A stretch of DNA of 64,000 nucleotides from JBPOFY01 sp051252415 (GTDB lineage: Bacteria; Verrucomicrobiota; Verrucomicrobiia; Opitutales; Coraliomargaritaceae). Positions 1 to 8,066 of the stretch are shown piece by piece. Each line of letters opens with the position of its first letter. Position 1 is the first letter of the stretch. The DNA lies in contig JBPOGA010000005.1 of assembly GCA_051252415.1 (NCBI GenBank), forward strand, positions 148,356 through 212,355. Reading direction: 5' to 3'. The translations under genes were made by a program, and so were the position numbers. The notes below the pieces were generated by a model, which was given only the letters and a program-made list of their open reading frames with translations, was not told the origin of the DNA and did not search any database.

Positions 1-218
1 GAGTTCGTGCCGTCATCCCAAGGCATTTGCGCTGTGCCAGCACCGAAAGGGTCGGCTAGCTCGTTGCGCATGACGTGCCAGTAAGGCGCCGCAAAACGCA
101 AGTGATCCTTCATCGACTTGCCATCGACGAGTTCGCTCGGATTGTAGTGCTTGAAAGCTAATGGGTTTTTCGAGGAGGTGCCCTCAAATTGAATTTTGTC
201 GCAGTCGAAATATTGCAT
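1..218 (-). CDS. xylA: Xylose isomerase, N-terminal fragment cut by the window edge
   Basis: Reading leftward from the ATG at 218 gives 72 codons that run off the window. The protein opens MQYFDCDKIQFEG, followed by NPLAFKHYNP, HLRFAAPYWH and ADPFGAGTAQMPW. These are the conserved opening blocks of class II xylose isomerase as in E. coli XylA, which converts D-xylose to D-xylulose in the cytoplasm. The catalytic metal-binding residues lie outside the window. The gene is divergent from a XylR-like regulator, which independently supports the assignment. A promoter can be proposed just upstream at 263-290. Confidence 0.93.
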   Translation of the reverse strand, partial: MQYFDCDKIQFEGTSSKNPLAFKHYNPSELVDGKSMKDHLRFAAPYWHVMRNELADPFGAGTAQMPWDDGTN

Positions 219-262
219 AGTGTATGTGGCTAGAGCCTAGGGTTAGTATTAGGAAAATCGCT

Positions 263-290
263 ACTATACAGATAAAGGAACCAAAGTGAA
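263..290 (-). promoter_or_regulatory. Candidate sigma70-type promoter of xylA
   Basis: On the minus strand TTCACT (285-290) and TATAGT (263-268) are separated by 16 bases, a fair match to the -35 and -10 consensus. The -10 lies about 45 bases before the xylA start. The -35 is six bases from the inverted repeat at 297-329, the usual position for an activator that touches RNA polymerase. The call rests on spacing and motif only. Confidence 0.45.
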
Positions 291-296
291 ACCGCA

Positions 297-329
297 TTTT
301 GCGCATATATTCTGTTGATATGCGCAAAA
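297..329. promoter_or_regulatory. Perfect 12-base inverted repeat, likely XylR operator
   Basis: TTTTGCGCATAT at 297-308 is repeated as its exact reverse complement at 318-329, around a 9-base spacer. It sits between xylA and the XylR-like gene, directly upstream of the proposed xylA -35 box. It also overlaps the two earliest possible start codons of the regulator, which argues that the regulator starts later, at 350. Binding by this regulator is inferred. E. coli XylR uses repeated half-sites, so the inverted arrangement here should not be assumed to be the same. Confidence 0.6.
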
Positions 330-349
330 ACGCCTATTTACTCAATACC

Positions 350-1489
350 ATGGCTAAACAAGTAGCAATTGTGATGACCGAGGTCTTTCTACGCCGCTTG
401 ACGCCGTCACTTATCCCCTACGTCCGACGCGAGCATGATTTCCGAATTCTCAGCATTCGGCGTCCGATTGAAGAACTCCACGCCCTATTGACTGAACTCA
501 AGCCGAGCGCGTTGATAACCGAGTGGCTTCCTAATATCACAGAAGCGCTGCTGGAATTGGGATTGCCGACAGTCATCGCAGACACAGATATCCAGTATCC
601 CGATGTGACAAGTATCGATGTGGATGATTGGCAAGTGGGCGCCGAAGCGGCACGCGCTTTTGCGCAAGCAGGCTACCGCAACTTCGCCTGCCTAGGAAAC
701 TCGACGCCCTATTCCAAGCAACGCATCGAAGGCTTCCAGCGTGAGCTTGGTGACACCGAGCAGGTCGCGATCCGACATGAAGCGGCATTTGATGAAGCAC
801 TCTATAGTGAAGATTTTGTGCAACTTAAGGATACGCTGCGCTCTTGGCTCGAAGCCCTCCCAAAACCGGTGGGAATCTTCGCCGTGCATGATCCTCTGGG
901 ACGATTCCTTTGCAGCGCCTGTAGGCAAATGGGCTTTCGTGTGCCTGAGGACGTCGCGGTCATCGGCGCAAACAATGATGAGCTCGTCTGCGGTTTGAGC
1001 TATCCCATGCTTTCCAGTGTTTCGATTCCATGGGACACCATTGGCGAAGCCGTGGGCGACGCGATGCATTCGCTGCTTGCTGGCGAGGCACCGCCCGTAG
1101 ATCCAATCCGTGTCCCTGCTGGCGGCGTCGTGCTACGACATTCCGCAAATCACTTAGAGGTCGAAGACCCCACCCTACGGCGCGCCATGTCATACCTATC
1201 AGAACGTATCCAAGACCCCATTACAGTCGAAATACTTTGCAATGATTTACGAATCGGCCGCCGAGGCTTAGAACGAAAGTTTCGCGAATACTACCAATGC
1301 ACGCCATGGGAAATGCTCTGCAATCTCCGTATCACTCGAGCGAAACATTTGCTCTCAGAATCAAATCACCCCATCTCTACAATATCTGAGCTCTGCGGTT
1401 TCAATGACCCCGAACGCATGGCTGTCGTCTTTAAACGAATCGAAGGCATGTCGCCCTCTGTGTTTCGAAAAGGCTCCGTAAACAGGTAA
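350..1489 (+). CDS. xylR: XylR-like transcription regulator (LacI-type sensor plus AraC HTH)
   Basis: The 379-residue protein has an N-terminal periplasmic-binding-protein-like sensor domain of about 270 residues, with VPEDVAVIGANNDELVC typical of LacI/XylR sensors. A C-terminal AraC-type double helix-turn-helix follows, including SEL-CGFNDPERMAVVFKR and the terminal P-S-x-FRK. This architecture and length match E. coli XylR, which senses xylose and activates xyl genes. Its divergent neighbour is xylA. Two in-frame starts upstream (TTG at 299, ATG at 320) fall inside the palindrome at 297-329 and precede the first conserved strand, so ATG 350 is preferred. No start has a clear ribosome-binding site. 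Confidence 0.85.
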   Translation: MAKQVAIVMTEVFLRRLTPSLIPYVRREHDFRILSIRRPIEELHALLTELKPSALITEWLPNITEALLELGLPTVIADTDIQYPDVTSIDVDDWQVGAEAARAFAQAGYRNFACLGNSTPYSKQRIEGFQRELGDTEQVAIRHEAAFDEALYSEDFVQLKDTLRSWLEALPKPVGIFAVHDPLGRFLCSACRQMGFRVPEDVAVIGANNDELVCGLSYPMLSSVSIPWDTIGEAVGDAMHSLLAGEAPPVDPIRVPAGGVVLRHSANHLEVEDPTLRRAMSYLSERIQDPITVEILCNDLRIGRRGLERKFREYYQCTPWEMLCNLRITRAKHLLSESNHPISTISELCGFNDPERMAVVFKRIEGMSPSVFRKGSVNR

Positions 1490-1501
1490 CATGTAAGCAC
1501 A

Positions 1502-1532
1502 CAAAAACGCCCACTCTCGTCTAGAATGGGCG
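1502..1532 (-). terminator. Rho-independent terminator of the rpmH-yidC operon
   Basis: CGCCCA (1508-1513) pairs with TGGGCG (1527-1532), with three further pairs inside. On the minus strand the stem is followed by TTTTTG, so it ends transcription from yidC. Read on the plus strand it lacks a T-run, so it probably does not terminate the XylR-like gene. Confidence 0.7.
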
Positions 1533-1560
1533 CTTCGATTAAAGCTATATAATCTGCCAG

Positions 1561-3384
1561 TTACTTCTTACGCGACTTAGTGCGCGGCGAACCGCCCTTA
1601 CCTTTTGGGCCAGAGGGATCTGCGACTGCAGCGACTGGCTTCAATGGCTCATCAGGCTGGCTATTGATAATCTTCTGCTGAATGATCGTGAGAATATTCT
1701 GCACGGTCCAGTAAAGCACGAGACCAGACGAGAAATTATAAAGGAACACTAGGAAGATGAATGGCAGGAACTTGAAGATCTTCTGCTGCGCTGGATCTGC
1801 GGATGGATTGACCGGCATCATGCTCATTTGCAGGAACATTGTTAGTCCCATGATTAGCGGCAAAATATTGATCGGAAAACCGGCAACTTCCATGAGCGTA
1901 TCTGGCTGAGATAGATCCGACACCCAGAGGAATGATTCGTGGCGCAACTCGGAAGCGGTGCGAAGCATATAGAAGAGCCCAAGGAAAATTGGCATTTGAA
2001 TCAGCATCGGCAAACAACCGGCGACTGGATTCACTTGGTGCTCCTTGAAGAGCTTCATGGTCTCCTGCTGGATGCGCTTCGGGTCGTCCTTATACTTCTC
2101 CTTCATCTCGGCCATCGGGCCTTGAATCTTTGCCATACGCTTTTGAGAGCGGCTGGCCTTCGCAGTCAACGGCCAGAATAGAGTTTTGATACAGATTGTC
2201 ATGATGACAATCGACCAACCCCAGCTCGGCACAAAGGAGTGGATGGCATACATAAAGGAAAGGAGTAGCTTACTGATGAAAGCTAGGAAACCAAACTGCA
2301 TGACCTCGTCTTGATGGTTACCCATCCCTTGCAGACGCTTAAATTCTTTTGGTCCGACGAAATATTCGAAGTTCAGAGTTTCGCTTTGGCCGGTTCCAGC
2401 CAAAGAGTAACCAACGCTACCAGTAATACCAGGACCTGCTGGAGACACTTCGCCCGCAACCATTGGTGCTTCGACAGGGTAGATGTGGAGATCTTGACCT
2501 GGGGTTTCAGAGGAAAGCACGCCTGCGAAAAATTGATTCTTCACTGAAGACCACTCTATGCGGGCACGTTCTTGGATTTCATCACGAGGATCACTCGCGC
2601 CAATACCGAGAAAACCTTTACCACCAGTCAACTTGTTGATCGCGATAAACTCTGAGTCTTCACCATCATAGTAACCAACATTCAAATAAGTTGGCAATGG
2701 GTTCTTCGAAATCGAACGTGAGGTGCCCAAATTGAAATATACCGTTGATAGACCACTAGGCGCGTTATTAAAGGTCGTGCTGTGAGTAATCACATAGGGG
2801 TCCAACTCATCACCATCGCGGGAGAGTCGATACATGCGACGAATCTCAATGCCATTATCACGGCGATATACGAAAGTAATGGAATCGGAGGTCTGTGACT
2901 CGATTGAATAATCTAGCGCAAACTCACTAATCTCACCGTTCACATCGAGGCTCAAACTCAGTGCAGGTAAATAGCCATCTTCATTAAAGACATAGTCGTC
3001 ACGCTCACTACGTTTAGTCTGTAAGAACGACACAGTGCGAATCGCACCGCCCTTCGTCGTAAATTCTACTTCGATGTAATCGTTAGATAAAACAACTGTT
3101 TCCTCTTCGGCCGGTACTGTAGGCAATTCAACAGCTGCTTCGGCCGGCTTTTGAACCAGCGCGTCGAGCATCTGATCAGCCGAAGTTGGCGCATCGCCTG
3201 CTGAAGCGTTGCCCGCACTCATCGCGGCGCCCTCAACAGCGGTCGATTGTGGTTCCTCAATCGCAGCTGGCGCGTTTAAGAGCTCTTGCTGGCGCTGCTT
3301 TTCTAGTTGTTGGCCCTCCCAAAACATATAGCCGAAAGCGGCTGCTATGAAGATAATGCCTAAAAGTGTATTCTTCTTATCCAT
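1561..3384 (-). CDS. yidC: Membrane protein insertase YidC
   Basis: The 607-residue protein has an N-terminal transmembrane anchor (about residues 6-22), then a large periplasmic domain (about 90-370) as in Gram-negative YidC. A C-terminal five-helix insertase core follows, with WGWSIVIMTICIKTLFWPL, the cytoplasmic hairpin KIQGPMAEMKEKYKDDPKRIQQE and VNPVAGCLPMLIQMPIFLGL. The tail is basic (KSRKK). It inserts and folds inner-membrane proteins alone or with SecYEG. The start overlaps the end of yidD by 8 bases, in the conserved order rpmH-rnpA-yidD-yidC. The terminator at 1502-1532 closes the unit. Confidence 0.97.
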   Translation of the reverse strand: MDKKNTLLGIIFIAAAFGYMFWEGQQLEKQRQQELLNAPAAIEEPQSTAVEGAAMSAGNASAGDAPTSADQMLDALVQKPAEAAVELPTVPAEEETVVLSNDYIEVEFTTKGGAIRTVSFLQTKRSERDDYVFNEDGYLPALSLSLDVNGEISEFALDYSIESQTSDSITFVYRRDNGIEIRRMYRLSRDGDELDPYVITHSTTFNNAPSGLSTVYFNLGTSRSISKNPLPTYLNVGYYDGEDSEFIAINKLTGGKGFLGIGASDPRDEIQERARIEWSSVKNQFFAGVLSSETPGQDLHIYPVEAPMVAGEVSPAGPGITGSVGYSLAGTGQSETLNFEYFVGPKEFKRLQGMGNHQDEVMQFGFLAFISKLLLSFMYAIHSFVPSWGWSIVIMTICIKTLFWPLTAKASRSQKRMAKIQGPMAEMKEKYKDDPKRIQQETMKLFKEHQVNPVAGCLPMLIQMPIFLGLFYMLRTASELRHESFLWVSDLSQPDTLMEVAGFPINILPLIMGLTMFLQMSMMPVNPSADPAQQKIFKFLPFIFLVFLYNFSSGLVLYWTVQNILTIIQQKIINSQPDEPLKPVAAVADPSGPKGKGGSPRTKSRKK

Positions 3385-3691
3385 CTAAATGTGTATTAAA
3401 GTGTGCTGAGATGTCCTGCTTCGGCTCGTTTTTCAAGTCTGGAACTGGATCATTTCCTCCAGGATGCCATGGATGGCAGCGGAGAATGCGTCGTATGCTG
3501 AGATATGTGCCCCGCCAAAAACCATGTTTTATATAAGCGGTGTGTGAGTAGGATGAGCAGGTCGGGTGAAAACGACACCCACAACTCGGGCCAAAAAAGA
3601 AGTATTTAACAGGCGACAGAAGCAGCTGATAAATGCGGACGCAAAAGGCGGCGATACGTGCCGCTAGAGATGGTGCTGAAGTTCCCTTCAT
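3377..3691 (-). CDS. yidD: Membrane protein insertion efficiency factor YidD
   Basis: The small 104-residue protein has the YidD signature: a hydrophobic stretch (YQLLLSPVKYFFFGPSC), then CRFHPTCSSYSHTAYIKHG and ILRCHPWHPGGNDPVP. These cysteine and histidine blocks are near-invariant in the family. YidD assists YidC-dependent membrane insertion. It overlaps rnpA by 4 bases and yidC by 8, so the three genes are translationally coupled. Confidence 0.95.
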   Translation of the reverse strand: MKGTSAPSLAARIAAFCVRIYQLLLSPVKYFFFGPSCGCRFHPTCSSYSHTAYIKHGFWRGTYLSIRRILRCHPWHPGGNDPVPDLKNEPKQDISAHFNTHLDG

Positions 3692-4065
3692 GAATCACCT
3701 TTCACTATCGCTTCGCTCGCGGTTTTGCAAATCGTGGCACATGCTTTGAGGAAACGTGCTTCGAGTTCGGCGTAGCTTTGCGTGTCAAAGCTAGAGCGCA
3801 AGACGACGACTACATCGCAGTGAGTTGGCAAGGCGTTGGCGTTGGTGCGAAAGATTTCGCGAAGCATACGCTTACCGTAGTTGCGCTTTACCGCATTACC
3901 GACTCGTCGACTGGCGATCACACTGAGGCGATTTTGCGGCGCGGTATCTACCTCTCGGCGTAGGCATTGAAAAATGAAAGATCCGCAGTGGATACGTTTA
4001 CCCATACTGCGGATCTGTCGAAAATCGCTTTGCTTGCGCAAGCGCTGTGAAGCAGGGACGCCCAT
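3688..4065 (-). CDS. rnpA: Ribonuclease P protein component
   Basis: The 125-residue basic protein carries the RNase P protein signature SRRVGNAVKRNYGKRMLRE (the RNR motif), preceded by RLRKQSDFRQI and followed by CDVVVVLR. It binds the catalytic RNase P RNA and helps remove 5' leaders from tRNA precursors. It lies directly downstream of rpmH, the order found across bacteria, and overlaps yidD by 4 bases. Confidence 0.95.
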   Translation of the reverse strand: MGVPASQRLRKQSDFRQIRSMGKRIHCGSFIFQCLRREVDTAPQNRLSVIASRRVGNAVKRNYGKRMLREIFRTNANALPTHCDVVVVLRSSFDTQSYAELEARFLKACATICKTASEAIVKGDS

Positions 4066-4081
4066 GGCATCATGCTTCCTA

Positions 4082-4237
4082 CTAAACTGGCTTAACGGAA
4101 GGTCTCGCTGCTAGGCGGTAGCGGCCTTTAGCACGACGTGCTGCGAGAACCTTGCGGCCACCGCGAGTTGCATTGCGTGCGCGAAAGCCTAATTTGCGTG
4201 CGCGGCGTAATTTGGAAGGTCTGTATGTAGGTCCCAT
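4082..4237 (-). CDS. rpmH: Ribosomal protein bL34
   Basis: The 51-residue product reads MGPTYRPSKLRRARKLGFRA followed by RNATRGGRKVLAARRAKGRY. This is the classic L34 pattern of a short TYRPSK head and an R/K-rich helix. L34 sits near the peptide exit region of the 50S subunit. The start at 4237 is 17 bases before rnpA and opens the rpmH-rnpA-yidD-yidC operon. In many bacteria rpmH is next to dnaA, but here the upstream neighbour is a divergent GspF-type gene, so no chromosomal origin is evident. Confidence 0.96.
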   Translation of the reverse strand: MGPTYRPSKLRRARKLGFRARNATRGGRKVLAARRAKGRYRLAARPSVKPV

Positions 4238-4499
4238 GATGTATTATCCTTTGAAATTGTAGAAAAGCGGTGGAGAAAAACCCCTTCGCCTCTCGCTGTC
4301 AAGGCGCGATACACCTGTTTTTTACTACAAAATGATTCATATAAAACGCCAGTAGAGTGACAAAAAGAAAGTTTCGCATAGGCAAAATGCTAATTTCCCA
4401 CAATATGATTGATATTTGTGTTCATGAGTAGCGAAAACTTGCTTGTTCAAAACACATTCGAACTTATAGTGATCTATAGGACTCACAGATCTATTTATT

Positions 4500-5648
4500 A
4501 TGGCTACTCTCAATTCGTCTACTAAAGGTTTTTCCACCAAGAAAAAAGTTGGCTTCATGGAAGGACAACGACTCGCGAAGCAGAAGTCGTATGAAAAGCA
4601 AGCAAAGCGCAAGAAGGTCAAGCTCATGGAATTGACCGTCTTCACGCAACAATTGGCTGCCATGCTTGAAGCGGGCCTACCGCTCGTCAGCGCGCTTGAT
4701 GCTCTCCAAGAGCAAACCGAAAACCCAGTGTTTGCGATTATCATTCGCAATGTGAAAAATGAAGTGTCCTCAGGACGCGCTTTTTCAGAGGCTTGTAGGG
4801 ACTACCCCAGAGCCTTCCCAAATCTGTTCGTCTCAATGGTCGAGGCGGGTGAAGCCAGTGGTGGTCTCGCTGAAATTCTAGACAAGACTTCAACCTATTT
4901 CGAAGAAACAGTTAAGTTAATCAAACAAGTAAAAGGCGCACTCGTCTATCCAGCTGTAGTCATCGCACTCGCAATTGTACTGGTCAATATACTTCTGATT
5001 TTCGTAATCCCAGTGTTTGCGGAAATGTTCACAGACTTTGGAGCTGAACTACCAATGCCGACCAAAGTGCTGATCTGGATCAGTGATTTCCTAGGCAGCT
5101 ACATTGTGCCTTTAATCTTAGGACTTGTTGGCTTCATCTGGTTAACGAAGAAACTGTCACGAACGCCTCGAGGCCGTGTCGTCAGAGACGCGCTCATCTT
5201 AAAGATCCCCGTCGTCGGCGAGCTAATGAGAAAAGTCGCCCTTTCACGCTTCTGCCGCACCTATGCAATTCTCATGCGCTCTGGTGTTCCCATTCTGAAA
5301 ACACTAGAGATTGTAGCCTCCGCCTCAGACAACGTATTTATTGAACGAGCCTGCGAAAATGTGTCCAAACACATCAGTCAAGGTGGACAAGTCTCAGAAG
5401 TCATTGCAAGCGAGGAATTCTTCCCTCCGATGGTAAAACATATGAGCCGTGCAGGTGAGCAAACTGGTAACGTTGACGGCATGCTTGTTAAAGTCGCCGA
5501 TTTCTACGACGCCGAAGTGGACACTTTAGTTAAGGCACTGACCTCTCTCATGGAGCCGCTCTTAATTTGCTTCTTGGGTATTGTGATTGGTGGTATCGTT
5601 ATGGCGATGTTCCTCCCAATCTTCCAACTCTCAAGCGTGATCGAGTAA
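4500..5648 (+). CDS. Type II secretion/type IV pilus inner-membrane protein, GspF/PilC family
   Basis: The 382-residue protein has two T2SSF repeats. The first contains FTQQLAAMLEAGLPLVSALDAL and PRAFPNLFVSMVEAGEASG. The second contains SRFCRTYAILMRSGVPILKTLEIV and FPPMVKHMSRAGEQTGNVD. Three hydrophobic segments lie at about residues 155-185, 195-220 and 355-380. The family forms the inner-membrane platform of type II secretion systems or type IV pili and is driven by a GspE/PilB ATPase. No ATPase or pseudopilin gene is adjacent, so it is an orphan locus here, and pilus versus secretion cannot be decided. It converges on the DUF2490 gene with 9 bases between stops. Confidence 0.88.
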   Translation: MATLNSSTKGFSTKKKVGFMEGQRLAKQKSYEKQAKRKKVKLMELTVFTQQLAAMLEAGLPLVSALDALQEQTENPVFAIIIRNVKNEVSSGRAFSEACRDYPRAFPNLFVSMVEAGEASGGLAEILDKTSTYFEETVKLIKQVKGALVYPAVVIALAIVLVNILLIFVIPVFAEMFTDFGAELPMPTKVLIWISDFLGSYIVPLILGLVGFIWLTKKLSRTPRGRVVRDALILKIPVVGELMRKVALSRFCRTYAILMRSGVPILKTLEIVASASDNVFIERACENVSKHISQGGQVSEVIASEEFFPPMVKHMSRAGEQTGNVDGMLVKVADFYDAEVDTLVKALTSLMEPLLICFLGIVIGGIVMAMFLPIFQLSSVIE

Positions 5649-5657
5649 GCCCGACGC

Positions 5658-6308
5658 TTAGAAGAACCAGTTCACGCCGGTAGCGATAACGTTGCGGTTG
5701 ATCCATCGATCACCAATACGTTGCCGCACCCAGCGATAGCCTACCTTTAGCTTTACGCCTTTCATCGGGCGCCAAGACAGGCCGCCACCTAGCCAGTTTG
5801 CTTCTACATGTGATTCATTAAAGCCATAGAAGACCTCTTCTTCTATATACGGCTTCAACTTCAGCGAGGTAAACTCCCACGGCGCCTCGACCACAATCTC
5901 GTTACGGAAACGAACATCGTCTTCACGATAATTAAAGCAGCGAAATTCAAAGCGGCTACGATTCGTCACGCGAAAACCGTTCGCCGTATTCGCATAATAC
6001 GCCTCTATATAAGGGCGATTCTCTTCGAGCCACTCATCGCCCGGACGAATCCATGCATGTCGATAGCCCGCACGCACACTCCATTGATCATTCAAATTAT
6101 ACCCCAGCCCTGCACCTACATAACCAAAGAAGTTATCTTCATAATCAAAACGGCTCGCCATATTCGAACGTGAAATCACGAACCACTCCTCATTCAAGGA
6201 ATACTTTAATAACAGGTTGTAACTCGCTCCCGCATCCGATGCCGCCTGTATAGAGGGCAACACGGTGCAGATCGAAAAAAGATAAAGACTAAGTCGACGT
6301 AACATCAC
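5658..6308 (-). CDS. DUF2490-type outer-membrane beta-barrel protein
   Basis: The 216-residue protein starts with a signal peptide (LSLYLFSICTVLPSIQA). It then consists of alternating amphipathic strands ending in an aromatic residue (VNWFF), the usual C-terminal signal of outer-membrane barrels. Motifs such as WSVRAGYRHAWIRPGD, SRFEFRCFNYREDDVRFRNE and KLKVGYRWVRQ fit the DUF2490 family, whose function is not known. It starts 18 bases after the SDR gene stops on the same strand, so the two are probably co-transcribed. Confidence 0.72.
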   Translation of the reverse strand: MMLRRLSLYLFSICTVLPSIQAASDAGASYNLLLKYSLNEEWFVISRSNMASRFDYEDNFFGYVGAGLGYNLNDQWSVRAGYRHAWIRPGDEWLEENRPYIEAYYANTANGFRVTNRSRFEFRCFNYREDDVRFRNEIVVEAPWEFTSLKLKPYIEEEVFYGFNESHVEANWLGGGLSWRPMKGVKLKVGYRWVRQRIGDRWINRNVIATGVNWFF

Positions 6309-6326
6309 TGACTACTTGCGCAGCTT

Positions 6327-7766
6327 TCAATCCGGAGGCAAGGCCAGGCTTTGTAAATGTCGCGCAAAGGCATGCATAACACACAGGTGCACAATCGCTT
6401 GCGTGCCTGAATACAACCACCATGGAAGCTTGGGGACAAAGCCATGAATCGACGCGATTAGGCAGTCATTCTCTGGAAACAAACGAAACTCTAATCGTCC
6501 AGGCGGATCGACCTTCTTCGCGAGCACACCTCCAGAGATATAAAAGGCACAACGGCGCGTATTCGTTTTTGTATAAGGTGTAGGCGTCAACTCCAACAAG
6601 GTGACGCGACCTCCAAATAATTGAAAGCGCACCACGCCCGCATCGTTCTTGTTTGCACGCATCAACCCAAAATGGCATCGACTCAGCCACACACCATACT
6701 CAACCGCAATCTGCTGCGCATCCCATCCTTCAGGCAGAGGCATACGTTGCACTGAGCGAACACGACGCTCCTGCCGAATGTCCTGATTGTCAGCCGACTG
6801 AGTATGACTACGCGGATTGGGTAAGGGATGTCCCTTGTTATCGACTGACTTACGCAAGGATTCCTCAAAAGGCACAAGGTCGCCCGCCATCGCATCCAGA
6901 AGTGAGTTTTGCTGAGCCTGCAAATTATGCCTAAGGCTTTCTTGCAACGGCCCTACCAACGCGGGCGCAACACCACTAAACAGCGCCACCCAGTGCTTTG
7001 ATAGGGCGAAACAATTCAGCGGCACAGGCAAGGTCCGCACACGGCGCCCCAGCATTTCACCCGTCTTCATAATCAGTTCCCCGTATGTCATAGGCTCATG
7101 ACCACCGAGATCGTAGACCCCACCAGACAACTGCGTATCCAAAAGGCACATACCAAACGCCCGACAAACATTATCAATATCTATAGAATGCGTCTTCGAT
7201 CCTGTCCATGCAGGCAATACCATCACCGGCAACCGGCGCACGAGATTGATCAACATAGAAAATGACGACCCGCCAGGCCCAAAGATCAGCCCAGCGCGCA
7301 AAACCGTGACCTTTACCGAACGCGATCGAAGCACTCGCTCCACTTCCTGCCGACTCAGCAGGTGCGGTGAAACCACATCATCATCGCTCGGCATCAAACC
7401 ACTCAAATAAATCACGTGCTTCAACCCTGCCTCTTCCGCCGCCCGAATAAAATTATCCGCAAGCAATAAATCAGTATCCTCAAAATTGCCCTGCATCAGT
7501 CGACTCGAAGGGGCCATCGAATGCACCAAATAAAATCCATAGTCACAGCCTTTCAAGGCTTCGGATAATTTCGGCAGCGAGTAGAGATCACACTGCCGCC
7601 ACTCAGTTGTGCTTTCACCACCATTGCGCTCCACAACATTTGGACTACGCGAGAGCGCCCGAAATCGATACCCTTCGGCCAATTGCGAGCGCAAGTGCGT
7701 GCCAACAAAGCCACTTGCTCCAGCAACGGCGACGAGTGGTTTGGTGATATTACCAGATTGTGACAT
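6327..7766 (-). CDS. YbjT-like NAD(P)-binding SDR oxidoreductase with C-terminal DUF2867-type domain
   Basis: From the ATG at 7766 the product is 479 residues. A Rossmann domain opens at VAVAGASGFVGTHL (GxxGxxG at residues 16-22) and continues with LVHSM and VIYLSGL, like atypical SDR or NmrA-type proteins. A 150-residue C-terminal domain (LFGGRVTLLELTPTPYTKTN, LEFRLFPENDCLIASIHGF) resembles the DUF2867/SRPBCC-like domain fused to SDRs such as E. coli YbjT, which has about this length. Substrate is unknown. The frame extends 47 codons upstream, but that segment has no conserved features and opens before the GxxGxxG strand, so 7766 is preferred. Divergent from the EF-G gene. Confidence 0.78.
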   Translation of the reverse strand: MSQSGNITKPLVAVAGASGFVGTHLRSQLAEGYRFRALSRSPNVVERNGGESTTEWRQCDLYSLPKLSEALKGCDYGFYLVHSMAPSSRLMQGNFEDTDLLLADNFIRAAEEAGLKHVIYLSGLMPSDDDVVSPHLLSRQEVERVLRSRSVKVTVLRAGLIFGPGGSSFSMLINLVRRLPVMVLPAWTGSKTHSIDIDNVCRAFGMCLLDTQLSGGVYDLGGHEPMTYGELIMKTGEMLGRRVRTLPVPLNCFALSKHWVALFSGVAPALVGPLQESLRHNLQAQQNSLLDAMAGDLVPFEESLRKSVDNKGHPLPNPRSHTQSADNQDIRQERRVRSVQRMPLPEGWDAQQIAVEYGVWLSRCHFGLMRANKNDAGVVRFQLFGGRVTLLELTPTPYTKTNTRRCAFYISGGVLAKKVDPPGRLEFRLFPENDCLIASIHGFVPKLPWWLYSGTQAIVHLCVMHAFARHLQSLALPPD

Positions 7767-8066
7767 AGCTCTAGGTCCCAGTGAATGCCGAATTGCAGGG
7801 ACGATCAAGCACCCAGATAGCTTTCTCCAATAAGCTCCATCCGCAGCCAAAGTCTGGCCAAATGCGAATCCATACACGATCCACAGCCGAAAAACGGCAA
7901 ATTCCACCCGCGCGCCCTACCGAAAAACTACAATTTTCTTGCCTTGCAGTATTAGCGAGGAGTCCTAATCTCCGCCTCTTTTTTGGAAAACCGTGGGCTG
8001 ATCTCGCGATCCGAAAAGCTCTCTAAATCCATCTAAAACAGACTCTTAAACACAATAGATTAGATC

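Noticed and set aside
4082..4499. Possible replication origin next to rpmH
   Set aside because: rpmH often neighbours dnaA and oriC, but here I see no dnaA, no cluster of DnaA boxes and no A+T-rich unwinding region.
4337..4750. 137-codon minus-strand frame overlapping the GspF gene start
   Set aside because: The first part is antisense to conserved T2SSF sequence and the remainder is A+T-rich intergenic DNA without features.
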